In this document: in pieces, positions 8,667 through 17,109 of the stretch
How positions within the stretch are numbered: the first letter of the stretch is position 1
Layout of the letters: the number at the start of each line of letters is the position of its first letter
Assembly: GCF_029017505.1 (NCBI RefSeq)
Contig: NZ_JAQGEI010000019.1
Coordinates: forward strand, 1-64,000
Direction of reading: 5' to 3'
Length of the DNA stretch: 64,000 nucleotides
Source of the DNA: Sedimenticola hydrogenitrophicus
GTDB taxonomy: Bacteria > Pseudomonadota > Gammaproteobacteria > Chromatiales > Chromatiaceae
Position numbers and translations under genes: made by a program
The notes under the pieces: generated by a model
The model's database searches: none
Told to the model about the DNA's origin: nothing
Seen by the model: only the letters and a program-made list of their open reading frames with translations

Positions 8667-8719
8667 TTCTGCACAGGGATTCTGCAGGGGATTTCGCACA
8701 GGCACCAAGCGGGGGGAGT

Positions 8720-9391
8720 ATGGGCTGGAAAACCGATTATCGTTCGTTCTATTACCAGGGCGCGCCGGAACCCGAGGATCTGTGCCTCCCCCCCGGGGAG
8801 ACGGCGCTGCTCACGATCGATATCCAGAATATCTACCTGCAGCTGGCGGACGACCCCGCCGAGCGGGCGCGCTGGGCGCCGTTCCAGCAGCGCATGCGGG
8901 AGATCGTCATCCCCACCGTACAGGGGTTGCAGGCCCGGTTCCGTGCCCGCGGCATGGATGTGCTGCATGCCCGTATCGCCTGCCTGCTGGAGGATGGCCG
9001 CGACCGCTCCCTGAGCCAGAAGAAACCGGGCTGGAACTACCTGCTGCTGCCCCGGGACCAGCCGAGTTCCCAGTTTGTCCCGGAACTGACCCCGCCGCCA
9101 GGCGAAGTGGTGGTCACCAAGACCACCGACAGCGCCCTGACCGGCACCAACTTGCGCCTGGTGCTGCACAATATGGGGATCAGGAACGTGGTGATGACCG
9201 GCATCTTCACCGATCAGTGCGTCTCCTCCACGGTGCGTAGCCTGGCCGACGAGAGCTTCAATGTGATCGTGGTTGAGGATGGCTGTGCCGCCGGCACCGA
9301 GGAACTGCACCGGCGCGAGCTGGAGATCATCAACATGATCTATTGTCAGGTGCTCTCCAGCCGTGAGCTGGTGGCGATCATGGAGCTTTGA
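8720..9391 (+). CDS. Isochorismatase-like cysteine hydrolase
   Basis: The product has 223 aa, with GGGGGGAG before the ATG. The triad of this superfamily is visible: Asp in LLTIDIQN, Lys in VVTKTTDSAL, and the nucleophilic Cys in TDQCVSSTVRSL. A nonproline cis-peptide segment (GIFTDQC) is also present. Relatives hydrolyse amide or ureido bonds (ureidoacrylate, N-carbamoylsarcosine, biuret, nicotinamide), and the sequence does not identify the substrate. Divergent LysR control is likely. A 159-bp repeat element and a DUF169 gene follow. Confidence 0.85.
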   Translation: MGWKTDYRSFYYQGAPEPEDLCLPPGETALLTIDIQNIYLQLADDPAERARWAPFQQRMREIVIPTVQGLQARFRARGMDVLHARIACLLEDGRDRSLSQKKPGWNYLLLPRDQPSSQFVPELTPPPGEVVVTKTTDSALTGTNLRLVLHNMGIRNVVMTGIFTDQCVSSTVRSLADESFNVIVVEDGCAAGTEELHRRELEIINMIYCQVLSSRELVAIMEL

Positions 9392-9478
9392 ACCCTACCG
9401 CATCAGCCAATGGGAAACCGCCCCCGGTGCTCTCCCTATGAGGACGGCGAGTCTCTCCTATACTTCTACAGGCACTAA

Positions 9479-9637
9479 GGGCCCGCGCAAGAATAAGTTC
9501 CTGTATTCGGTCGTCCCTGAACCCCGCTGGCGGCGTTACGCTTTTTGCCAAGGGAACGGCCATTGCCTGCAAAGCGTGCCTTGCCAGCGGGGCCCAGGAA
9601 CGCCCTCGGTACTACGGAATTATTCTTGCGCGGGCCC
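9479..9637. mobile_element. 159-bp MITE-like element, copy 1, with TAA duplication
   Basis: The ends are 18-base perfect inverted repeats beginning GGGCCCGCGCAAG. TAA flanks both sides (9476-9478 and 9638-9640), as a 3-bp target duplication would. It has no coding capacity for a transposase. It is exactly as long as the copy at 56915-57073 and, by eye count, about 90 percent identical to it. Confidence 0.8.
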
Positions 9638-9698
9638 TAAGGTGTGGCTATAGGTGGATCAGCACCGCCTCGTCCGACGAACTATCAGGGAGAGAAGC

Positions 9699-10424
9699 AT
9701 GCCGCAACAGACAAATCAACAACTGGCGGAGGAGCTGATCAGCGCATTGGCGCTGCAGCATCAACCGCTGGCAATCAGTTTTACCCAGGAGCCGGTACCC
9801 GGCGTCGAACAGTTCGCCGAGGCCATGCCGGCACCCACCGAAGATGGCCGCAGCGGACGTGTCCCGGCCGGTTGCGTGTTCTGGATGAAGGCCGCCGAGC
9901 GCACCTTCAGCACGGTGGCGGAAGACCATGGCAACTGCAGCGTCGGCAGTGTCACCCACGGGTTCAAGACGCTCGAAGAGGTCGGTAACCTGTCCGATGT
10001 GGGTGCGCTGGTAGGGTCCGGCTGGGTGGCGCCGGAGATGTTCCCACAGATTCCGGTGGTGACCGAGCGTTTTCGTTATGTCACCTACGGGCCGTTAAAG
10101 GATTCACCGAGGCTGCCGGACGTGGTGTTCCTGCGCATCAATGCCAAGCAGGCCATGACCCTGTCGGATGCCATCCCGGGCCTGCGTTTCGAGGGCAAGC
10201 CGCAGTGTCATATCGTCGCCATTGCCAAGGAGCAGGAGATGGTGGCGGTAAGCGTCGGCTGCATGCTCAGCCGCGTCCGGACCGGTCTGCCGAACAGCGA
10301 AATGACCTGCGCCATACCGGGCAGCCGGCTGGCCGAGGTGACGCAGATGATCAAAACGACCGCAGTCATCGATGGCGCCGTGGCGAACTATGCCAGTGAG
10401 GATTCCAGGCGTTTTCGCGTGTGA
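9699..10424 (+). CDS. DUF169 family protein
   Basis: The product has 241 aa. I chose the ATG at 9699, preceded by AGGGAGAG (9687-9694). Family features include PLAISFT near the start, GCVFWMKAAERTFST, GNCSVGSVTHG, and the C-terminal CHIVAIAKE and VSVGCMLSR with EMTCAIP. The clustered Cys residues suggest metal or cofactor binding, but the family has no established function that I know of. It is soluble, with no signal peptide. It lies just after the MITE and 96 bases before fadE on the same strand. Confidence 0.8.
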   Translation: MPQQTNQQLAEELISALALQHQPLAISFTQEPVPGVEQFAEAMPAPTEDGRSGRVPAGCVFWMKAAERTFSTVAEDHGNCSVGSVTHGFKTLEEVGNLSDVGALVGSGWVAPEMFPQIPVVTERFRYVTYGPLKDSPRLPDVVFLRINAKQAMTLSDAIPGLRFEGKPQCHIVAIAKEQEMVAVSVGCMLSRVRTGLPNSEMTCAIPGSRLAEVTQMIKTTAVIDGAVANYASEDSRRFRV

Positions 10425-10520
10425 TGGTGTTCGATTGATGCGTTATTCATTTACCTCCCATTGGATCTGGCCTACCCTAGGCGTCTGTCGGAGTTAACGC
10501 TGATCTTCAGGGGGAAGGGG

Positions 10521-13103
10521 ATGTTGGCAACGCTTTTCTGGTTTCTGCTGTTTCCGGTGGTGGCGGTTACACTGGCCTACCGGCGGGAAAGTCTCAAACG
10601 CTCCACGCTGGTCATGGGCGGCCTGCTGCTCGCCTATACCCTGCTCGGTAACGCGGGGGGCTTCTGGCTGTCGCTGCTCTGGCTGCTCTTCCTCGGTCTG
10701 CTACTGCTCAACTTCGAGGATTTTCGGCGCACTACGATCTCGCGTCGGCTGCTTGCCTTCTATCGGCAGATCCTGCCGCCCATGTCCGATACCGAGCGCG
10801 AGGCGCTGGAAGCGGGCACGGTCTGGTGGGAGGGGGACCTCTTCTCCGGCGCGCCGGATTGGGAGAAGCTGTATCAGATGCCGGCACCCCGCCTGACTCG
10901 TGAAGAGCAGGCGTTTCTCGACGGCCCCACCGAAACGCTCTGCCGGATGTTGGATGACTGGCAGATCACCCATGAATTGGCGGACATGCCGCCAGAGGTG
11001 TGGGCCTATATCAGGCAGGAGAAGTTCTTCGCCATGATCATACCGAAACGGTATGGCGGGTTGGAGTTCTCCGCCCTGGCCCAGTCCTGCGTACTGCGCA
11101 AGCTTGCCAGCCGCAGCCTGGTGGTCGCCTCCACGGTGGGGGTGCCCAACTCCCTGGGGCCTGGGGAGCTGCTGCTGCATTACGGCACCGAGGAACAGAA
11201 GGATCATTATCTGCCGCGCCTGGCGGCCGGTGACGAGATCCCCTGTTTCGCCCTCACCTCGCCTCGGGTCGGCTCGGACGCAACCGCCATCACCGATACC
11301 GGGGTGGTCTGCCGGGGCGAGTATGAGGGGCGGGAGATCATCGGTATCCGGCTCAACTGGGACAAGCGCTACATCACCCTGGCGCCGATCGCCACGGTGC
11401 TGGGGCTCGCCTTCAAGCTTTATGATCCGGACCACCTGATGGGGGACCGCGACGCCTACGGCATCACCGCCGGTCTGGTGCCGACCCGCCTGCCCGGCGT
11501 CACCATTGGCCGCCGCCACTTCCCGCTGAATATCCCGTTTCAGAACGGTCCCACCCAGGGCCGGGACGTGTTCGTGCCGCTGGACGCCATTATCGGTGGA
11601 CCGGAACGGGCCGGGGAGGGCTGGAAGATGCTGGTGCAGCAGCTCTCGGTCGGCCGCGGCATCACCCTGCCTTCCAATGCCGTCGGCTGCGGCAAGGCGG
11701 CGGTCTACGCCTCCGGCGCCTATGCCAGGATTCGCCGCCAGTTCGGCCTGCCGGTGGGCAAGTTTCACGGGGTCGGTGAGGTGCTGGCACGCATGGCCGG
11801 GCGCACCTATATCATGACCGCCGCGGCCGATGTCACCATCGGTGCCATCGATGCCGGGGAGAAGCCCGCGGTCCCCGCGGCCATTCTCAAATACCACAAC
11901 ACCGAAATGGGGCGTGCCATCGCCAACGATGCCATGGACGTACAGGGCGGCAAGGGGATCATGCTCGGTCCGAAGAACTACCTGGGGCGCAATTACCAGG
12001 GCATGCCCATCGCCATCACGGTGGAGGGGGCCAACATCCTCACCCGCGGCCTGATCATCTTCGGTCAGGGGGCGATCCGCTGCCATCCCTATGTGCTGAA
12101 GGAGATGGAGGCGGCCGGGGCCGAAGGCGAAGCGGGGCTGCGGGCGTTCGACCGGGCGCTATTCGGGCATCTCGGCTATGCCGTCGGCAATGCCGCCCGT
12201 TCCCTGGTGATGGCCCTGACCCAGGCGCGCTATGTGATGGCGCCAACGCGGGATGGGACACGCCGCTATTACCAGCACATCTCCCGGTACAGCGCCTCCT
12301 TCGCCCTGGCGGCGGATGTGGCGATGCTCACCCTGGGGGGAGCGCTGAAACGCAAGGAGCTGCTCTCGGCCCGGCTGGGGGATGTGCTGAGTGCCATCTA
12401 TCTCGCCTCGATGGTGCTGAAGCATCATGTCAATCAGGGCAGCCCGGAGGAGGATTTACCGATTGTCGAGTGGGCCTGCCGCTCGCTGCTCTATGACGCC
12501 CAGGAACAGCTGCACGGGCTATTGCGCAATCTGCCCAACCGCTGGGCGAGCGCGCTGTTGCGCCTGTTCGTCTTTCCCCGGGGCCGTAGCTACTCCGCAC
12601 CGTCGGACGAGCTGGGACTGCAGATTGCCGAGCTGATCATGAGGCCCTGCGACAGCCGCGAGCGGCTCTGCGAGGGTATCTATCAGGCCGTCGAGCCCAA
12701 TAATCCGTTGGGCCTGCTGCAGGAGGCGCTGGAACTGACCGAGTCGGTCAAGCCTCTGGAGCGCAAGGTGTTTAATGCCCGCCGGGACGGACTTTTTGAG
12801 TCCGAGGACACCCCCTCGCAGATCAATGAGGCGGAGCGCAAGGGTATCCTAACCGCTGACGAAGCCGCGCAACTGAGAAGTTTCGATGCCAAGGTGATGG
12901 CGCTGATCGATGTGGATGATTTCGCCGCTGCCGAGCTGGCTGTCCGCAAAACCGCTGCAACGCCCGGGGCCGCCCGGGCCCCGGTGAAAAAACCGCAGGC
13001 GAAAAAGAAGGCCGGCAAGAAAAAAGCCAGCAAGAAGAGAGTGGTGAAAAAGCCGGTTGTCGCAAAGCGTGCCACCGAACCGGTGGAAAAACAGGGCGAC
13101 TGA
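10521..13103 (+). CDS. fadE: Acyl-CoA dehydrogenase FadE, with Lys-rich C-terminal tail
   Basis: The product catalyses the first step of fatty acid beta-oxidation. The ATG at 10521 follows GGGGAAGGGG; a TTG at 10461 is in frame. It has 860 aa, against about 814 for the E. coli protein. Two N-terminal membrane segments precede the catalytic part, which matches FadE closely (TWWEGDLF-like VWWEGDLF, EEQAFLDGP, ITHELADMPPE, TVGVPNSLGPGELL, YGGLEFSA, NWDKRYITLAPIATVLGLA, GGKGIMLG, AITVEGANILTR). The last 45 residues are an unusual Lys/Ala/Pro tail (AKKKAGKKKASKKR) resembling histone H1-like domains. The tail is absent from E. coli FadE. Confidence 0.93.
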   Translation: MLATLFWFLLFPVVAVTLAYRRESLKRSTLVMGGLLLAYTLLGNAGGFWLSLLWLLFLGLLLLNFEDFRRTTISRRLLAFYRQILPPMSDTEREALEAGTVWWEGDLFSGAPDWEKLYQMPAPRLTREEQAFLDGPTETLCRMLDDWQITHELADMPPEVWAYIRQEKFFAMIIPKRYGGLEFSALAQSCVLRKLASRSLVVASTVGVPNSLGPGELLLHYGTEEQKDHYLPRLAAGDEIPCFALTSPRVGSDATAITDTGVVCRGEYEGREIIGIRLNWDKRYITLAPIATVLGLAFKLYDPDHLMGDRDAYGITAGLVPTRLPGVTIGRRHFPLNIPFQNGPTQGRDVFVPLDAIIGGPERAGEGWKMLVQQLSVGRGITLPSNAVGCGKAAVYASGAYARIRRQFGLPVGKFHGVGEVLARMAGRTYIMTAAADVTIGAIDAGEKPAVPAAILKYHNTEMGRAIANDAMDVQGGKGIMLGPKNYLGRNYQGMPIAITVEGANILTRGLIIFGQGAIRCHPYVLKEMEAAGAEGEAGLRAFDRALFGHLGYAVGNAARSLVMALTQARYVMAPTRDGTRRYYQHISRYSASFALAADVAMLTLGGALKRKELLSARLGDVLSAIYLASMVLKHHVNQGSPEEDLPIVEWACRSLLYDAQEQLHGLLRNLPNRWASALLRLFVFPRGRSYSAPSDELGLQIAELIMRPCDSRERLCEGIYQAVEPNNPLGLLQEALELTESVKPLERKVFNARRDGLFESEDTPSQINEAERKGILTADEAAQLRSFDAKVMALIDVDDFAAAELAVRKTAATPGAARAPVKKPQAKKKAGKKKASKKRVVKKPVVAKRATEPVEKQGD

Positions 13104-13237
13104 GGACCCGCGGGGCGGCATCGTCGGAGGCAATGCGCCCGGTGTCCCGCTGAAAAAGCGCTAAACTGTACATTCATCAAACCCATATTCATGCCGCCCC
13201 ACGGTTACTGTTTGGTGGAGAAGGGAAGCAGCAATCG

Positions 13238-13777
13238 ATGACTAACCTGAAGCGATTGTCGGTAATTATTCTGCTGGGACTGGTGTCGGCGGGATGTTCT
13301 TCTCCCAGGGACTGGCGGACCGCCAGCCGGGAACCGGCAGGCATCGCCCCCGCACCCGCGGTGACCCCTGAAGCCGTCCTGCAGGTCTACGGCGCCGATG
13401 CCTGGGGCTGGCGCGGCTGGTTTGCCATTCATACCTGGATCGCCGCCAAACGGACGGGCGCTGACACCTATACGGTGTACGACGTGGTCGGTTGGCGGGG
13501 CCGCAGCGGTCAGCCGGTGATGCGGATCGCCCGGGATGTCCCGGACCGCTACTGGTATGGAGAGCGTCCCCGCATCATCAAGGAGCACCGGGGGAAGGAC
13601 GTCGACCGGCTGATCGATGCGGTGGAAAAGGCGGCCCGTGACTACCCCTGGAAAACCACCTACCAGGCCTTTCCGGGACCCAACAGCAACACCTTCACCG
13701 CCTGGATCGCCAAGCGGGTGCCGGAGCTTGGCCTGAACCTCCCGTTGTCCGCGATCGGCAAAAGTTACGTCGACTAG
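13238..13777 (+). CDS. DUF3750 lipoprotein
   Basis: The product has 179 aa. A lipoprotein signal with the lipobox VSAG-Cys ends at Cys21, so it is probably membrane-anchored in the periplasm. The body has WGWRGWFAIHTWIA, VYDVVGWRG and FPGPNSNTFTAWI, the last being the hallmark I associate with DUF3750. GGAGAAGGGA precedes the ATG. Function unknown. It follows fadE by 134 bases on the same strand. Confidence 0.8.
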   Translation: MTNLKRLSVIILLGLVSAGCSSPRDWRTASREPAGIAPAPAVTPEAVLQVYGADAWGWRGWFAIHTWIAAKRTGADTYTVYDVVGWRGRSGQPVMRIARDVPDRYWYGERPRIIKEHRGKDVDRLIDAVEKAARDYPWKTTYQAFPGPNSNTFTAWIAKRVPELGLNLPLSAIGKSYVD

Positions 13778-13982
13778 GCGCAGTTTGCCTGCCTGTCCTC
13801 CAAGTGCTGCATGAGCAAGGCGAAGCGGTCCCCGCTGTTTATCAACGATAGCGATTATAAATAGAAAAAAACGATAAATAAATAATAAAAAATCAATTAG
13901 ATAAACTAAATTTCATCATCTATCCTTTCTACACGTACTGAGGTAAGTGTGCGAATAACAGAACTTAGACGAGGAGAGAGTT
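13778..13982. promoter_or_regulatory. AT-rich promoter region of the rubrerythrin gene
   Basis: Bases about 13850-13920 are strikingly AT-rich (runs such as GATAAATAAATAATAAAAAA) within GC-rich DNA. This suggests a strong promoter with an UP-like element or a binding site for a nucleoid protein. A convincing -35/-10 pair cannot be fixed by eye. GAGGAGAG follows just before the start codon. Confidence 0.45.
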
Positions 13983-14399
13983 ATGGAACTGAAAGGTAGT
14001 AAGACCGAGCAAAATCTGAAGGATGCATTTGCCGGTGAGTCGCAGGCCAATCGTCGCTACCTCTACTTCGCCTCCAAGGCGGATGTTGAAGGATACAACG
14101 ATATCTCCGCACTTTTCCGCTCTACCGCCGAAGGTGAAACCGGACACGCCCACGGTCATCTGGAGTATCTGGAGAGCTGTGGCGATCCCGCTACCGGCAT
14201 GCCGATTGGCGGCACCGCGGACAACCTGAAGAGTGCGGTCGTCGGTGAAACCCATGAGTACACGGATATGTACCCGGGCATGGCCAAAACCGCGCGTGAT
14301 GAGGGCTTTGATGAGGTTGCTGACTGGTTCGAGACCCTGGCCAAGGCGGAACGCTCGCATGCCAACCGTTACCAGCGTGCGCTGGATGAGATGGACTGA
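13983..14399 (+). CDS. Rubrerythrin, diiron domain only
   Basis: The product has 138 aa. It is a four-helix ferritin-like protein with the diiron ligands expected of rubrerythrins: Glu in [11 protein letters not shown], the E..H pair in [11 protein letters not shown], Glu in VVGETHEY and E..H in [11 protein letters not shown]. It lacks the C-terminal rubredoxin domain, as in sulerythrin-type proteins, so it needs an external electron donor. The role by family is peroxide reduction in the cytosol. It is followed by a strong terminator and then by the Fe-S/EncFtn/DUF3501 genes on the same strand, a grouping that suggests a common iron or peroxide function. Confidence 0.92.
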   Translation: MELKGSKTEQNLKDAFAGESQANRRYLYFASKADVEGYNDISALFRSTAEGETGHAHGHLEYLESCGDPATGMPIGGTADNLKSAVVGETHEYTDMYPGMAKTARDEGFDEVADWFETLAKAERSHANRYQRALDEMD

Positions 14400-14414
14400 T
14401 CTCTCATTCGGAAC

Positions 14415-14443
14415 AGGACCGGGATGGGTCCAGTCCCGGTCCT
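14415..14443 (+). terminator. Terminator-like hairpin after rubrerythrin
   Basis: A 10-bp stem (AGGACCGGGA / TCCCGGTCCT) with a 9-base loop starts 15 bases after the stop codon. A long U-tract is lacking, so its strength is uncertain. Confidence 0.6.
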
Positions 14444-14473
14444 CCTGCACCACCCCAGTTTTGATCTCAGCCC

Positions 14474-14561
14474 GTAGGTTGGGGTGAGCGGAGCGAACCC
14501 CAACGGACGATGGTTGCGTTCAACACCACATGTTGGGGTTCGCAGGCTCACCCCAACCTAC
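14474..14561. repeat. Hairpin repeat GTTGGGGTTCG type (related copy at 42083-42157)
   Basis: The inverted arms are GTAGGTTGGGGTGAGC and GCTCACCCCAACCTAC-like sequences about 55 bases apart. The right arm (GTTGGGGTTCGCAGGCTCAC) recurs with one change near 42.1 kb, again directly after a gene. This suggests an interspersed repeat that settles downstream of stop codons. Confidence 0.7.
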
Positions 14562-14583
14562 GGCTTGGCCATCAAGCTTGGTA

Positions 14584-14624
14584 GGGTGGGCACGCTTTTT
14601 GTGCCCACGCGGAAGGTACGGCAC
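14584..14624. repeat. Short hairpin repeat (copy at 5381-5418)
   Basis: The stem GGGCACGC/GTGCCC and the following ACGCGGA...ACGGCAC tail match the copy after tonB. It lies about 145 bases before the Fe-S protein gene. Confidence 0.6.
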
Positions 14625-14770
14625 GGGGCAAAAAGGTGGGCACAGACTACGTGCCGACCCGACGCGATTGCCTGATAAATGTTTTTATGGACTGGATGCA
14701 GATTGGACTTGCATTGGAACAGAGTATCTACGGGCTAACACCGTTATCAGGATTCCAGGAGGCGGACAAC

Positions 14771-16102
14771 ATGGCAGTAAAAGAGGGTAATCTGGAGGCA
14801 CCGACACGCCACCCGATCGATTGGAAGAATCCCGATTTTTATAATGAATCCTCGCTCATGGCCGAGTTGGAACGGGTTTATGAAATCTGCCATGGCTGCC
14901 GTCGTTGTGTCAGCCTCTGTAACGCCTTCCCCACGCTGTTTGACCTGGTCGACGAGTCCCCGACCTACGAAGTGGACGGGGTGAAAAAGGAGGATTACTG
15001 GGGTGTGGTGGATCACTGTTACCTGTGTGATCTCTGCTTCATGACCAAGTGTCCCTACACGCCACCCCACGAGTGGAACGTGGACTTCCCGCACCTGATG
15101 CTGCGCGCCAAGGCGGTGAAGTACAAAAAGGGCGAGATGAAGCTGCGGGACAGGATCCTCACCAGCACCGACGCGGTCGGCTCGATCGCCGGCATCCCGG
15201 TGGTGGTGGATGTGGTTAACGCGGCCAACAAGGCGAAACCGACCCGCAAGCTGCTGGAGTCGGTGCTCGGGGTGCATGCGGATGCCCGCCTGCCGGAGTT
15301 CCACTCCCGGACCATGCGCAAGCGCCTGAGCCGGAACGTGGGCGCTTCCGCCGACGCCGGGCCGGCCGGCCCCACCCAGGGCAAGGTCGCGCTGTTCGCC
15401 ACCTGTTACGGCAATCGCAACGAACCGATTATCGGTGAGGATCTGGTGGCGGTCTTCGAGCACAACGGGATCCCGGTGACGCTGGCGCGAAAGGAGCAGT
15501 GCTGCGGTATGCCGAAGCTTGAGCTGGGTCATCTGGAGGCGGTGGAGAAGGCGATGCAGGCCAATATTCCGGTACTGGCCAAGCTGGTGGATGAGGGCTG
15601 GGATATTGTCGCCCCGGTTCCCTCCTGCACCCTGATGTTCAAACAGGAGCTGCCGTTGCTGTTTCCCGACAATCCCGCTGTGAAGAAGGTCAGTCAGGCG
15701 ATCTTTGACCCGTTCGAATACCTGTTCCTGCGCCACAAGCACGGCAAGCTGAAGACCGATTTCAGCCGGCCGCTGGGCAAGGTGGCTTATCACGCAGCCT
15801 GCCATCAGCGGGTGCAGAACATCGGTGCGAAAACCCGGGATGTGCTGGCGCTTGTTCCCGATACCACGGTCGAGGTGATCGAGCGCTGCTCCGGTCATGA
15901 CGGCACTTATGCGGTGAAGAAGGAGTGCCACGAGATCTCGATGAAGATCGTGCGTCCGGTGGTCAACCGGGTAAAACAGGCCAGCGCCGATCATTATGGC
16001 AGTGACTGCCCGATGGCGGGCCGGCACATCGAGCACGGCATGGGTGACGGCAGCCGCACCGAGCACCCCATGAGTCTGTTGAGAAAAGCCTACGGCATAT
16101 AA
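14771..16102 (+). CDS. Fe-S protein with two CCG domains, GlpC/HdrD-like
   Basis: The product has 443 aa. I chose the ATG at 14771 because AGGAGG lies at 14757-14762; a longer frame begins at 14636 without support. The N-terminus has two CxxCxxCxxxC cluster motifs (CHGCRRCVSLC and CYLCDLCFMTKC). Two cysteine-rich CCG domains follow (around EQCCGMPKLE and CHQRVQN...CSGHDG), as in GlpC, GlcF and HdrD. Such proteins pass electrons between flavoproteins, quinones or thiols. Given its neighbours, it is a plausible electron donor to the rubrerythrin or the diiron ferritin; this is inference. The genes for EncFtn and DUF3501 follow closely. Confidence 0.85.
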   Translation: MAVKEGNLEAPTRHPIDWKNPDFYNESSLMAELERVYEICHGCRRCVSLCNAFPTLFDLVDESPTYEVDGVKKEDYWGVVDHCYLCDLCFMTKCPYTPPHEWNVDFPHLMLRAKAVKYKKGEMKLRDRILTSTDAVGSIAGIPVVVDVVNAANKAKPTRKLLESVLGVHADARLPEFHSRTMRKRLSRNVGASADAGPAGPTQGKVALFATCYGNRNEPIIGEDLVAVFEHNGIPVTLARKEQCCGMPKLELGHLEAVEKAMQANIPVLAKLVDEGWDIVAPVPSCTLMFKQELPLLFPDNPAVKKVSQAIFDPFEYLFLRHKHGKLKTDFSRPLGKVAYHAACHQRVQNIGAKTRDVLALVPDTTVEVIERCSGHDGTYAVKKECHEISMKIVRPVVNRVKQASADHYGSDCPMAGRHIEHGMGDGSRTEHPMSLLRKAYGI

Positions 16103-16119
16103 CTCCAAGGAGAGAAATC

Positions 16120-16407
16120 ATGGCAAATGAAGGCTACCACGAACCGATAGCGGAACTCTCGGCGGAGACCCGGGACATGCACCGCGCCATCATATCGCTG
16201 ATGGAGGAACTGGAGGCGATCGACTGGTACAACCAGCGGGTCGATGCCTGCCGCGATCCGCAACTGAAGGCGATCCTGGCGCATAACCGGGACGAGGAGA
16301 AGGAGCACGCCTCGATGGTGCTGGAGTGGATCCGCCGCAACGATCCGCGATTCGAACATGAGCTGAAGGATTACCTGTTCAGCGACAAACCCATTACCCA
16401 CGAGTAG
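16120..16407 (+). CDS. Encapsulated-ferritin (EncFtn) homologue without encapsulin-targeting tail
   Basis: The product has 95 aa. It matches the EncFtn family (for example Rhodospirillum rubrum Rru_A0973) along its length, including MEELEAIDWYNQR and AHNRDEEKEHA...LEW.RRND. By alignment the ferroxidase residues are kept: Glu30, Trp36, Tyr37, Glu60 and His63. The protein stops at KPITHE, exactly where encapsulated members continue into a linker and targeting peptide. No encapsulin shell gene is in the window. AAGGAGAG precedes the ATG. It probably forms ring-shaped ferroxidase decamers in the open cytosol, or serves another shell encoded elsewhere. The gene lies between the Fe-S and DUF3501 genes. 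Confidence 0.88.
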   Translation: MANEGYHEPIAELSAETRDMHRAIISLMEELEAIDWYNQRVDACRDPQLKAILAHNRDEEKEHASMVLEWIRRNDPRFEHELKDYLFSDKPITHE

Positions 16408-16424
16408 TGGTGCAAAAGGATGGA

Positions 16425-17033
16425 ATGAACATTAGCGAGGAGATGTCAGAGATGGGCAAACTGTCACACGAAAATCTTTACAGCCTGGAAGAGTATGCCC
16501 GTATCCGTCCCGAGTTCCGGGCCCAGGTGATGGCGCATAAAAAGGACCGGCGGGTCGCCATCGGTGAACACGCCGCGCTCTATTTTGAGGATGCCCTCAC
16601 CATGCAGTACCAGGTGCAGGAGATGCTCAGGATCGAGCGGATCTTTGAAGCCAGGGGGATTCAGGATGAACTGGATGTGTACAATCCACTGATCCCGGAT
16701 GGGCAGAACTGGAAGGCCACCTTCATGATGGAGTACGCCGATGTGGAACAGCGGCGGCGTGAACTGGCCCGTCTGATAGGCGTGGATGAGGCGCTCTGGG
16801 TTCAGGTGGAGGGTTTCGACAAGGTTCACCCGGTGGCCAATGAAGACCTGGAACGCACCACCGAGGATAAAACCGCATCGGTCCATTTCGTGCGCTTCGA
16901 GCTCACCCCGGAGATGGCGGCGGCGGCCAAGGGCGGCGCCGCCATCCGCGCGGGCATCAGCCACCCGGCCTATAGCGCGGAGACCGTGCTGGATGAAAAT
17001 GTGCGCAACTCGCTGGTGGGAGACCTGCAATAG
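16425..17033 (+). CDS. DUF3501 family protein
   Basis: The product has 202 aa from the ATG at 16425 (AAAGGA upstream). GTG 16407, ATG 16443 and ATG 16452 are in-frame alternatives, and 16443 has GCGAGG nearby. Family features are YARIRPEFRAQVMAHKKDRRVAIGEH, the EDALTMQYQVQEMLRIERI helix and the C-terminal VHFVRFELT. It is soluble. DUF3501 genes are, to my knowledge, often found with rubrerythrin and Fe-S/CCG genes, but no function is established. It is last in this unit, before a bidirectional terminator. Confidence 0.82.
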   Translation: MNISEEMSEMGKLSHENLYSLEEYARIRPEFRAQVMAHKKDRRVAIGEHAALYFEDALTMQYQVQEMLRIERIFEARGIQDELDVYNPLIPDGQNWKATFMMEYADVEQRRRELARLIGVDEALWVQVEGFDKVHPVANEDLERTTEDKTASVHFVRFELTPEMAAAAKGGAAIRAGISHPAYSAETVLDENVRNSLVGDLQ

Positions 17034-17055
17034 GGCGATGCTTTAACCCATAAAA

Positions 17056-17087
17056 AAACCGCCACCCGAGCCTTCGAGTGGCGGTTT
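17056..17087. terminator. Bidirectional terminator between DUF3501 and phasin genes
   Basis: The stem AAACCGCCAC / GTGGCGGTTT has an A-run on the left and TTT on the right, so it can terminate both converging transcripts. Confidence 0.85.
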
Positions 17088-17109
17088 CTGTTCGATCAGA
17101 AAGAGCTGA

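Noticed and set aside
10701-12086. 461-codon minus-strand frame inside fadE
   Set aside because: It is a high-GC antisense shadow of well-conserved FadE sequence, with His/Gly/Arg-rich composition.
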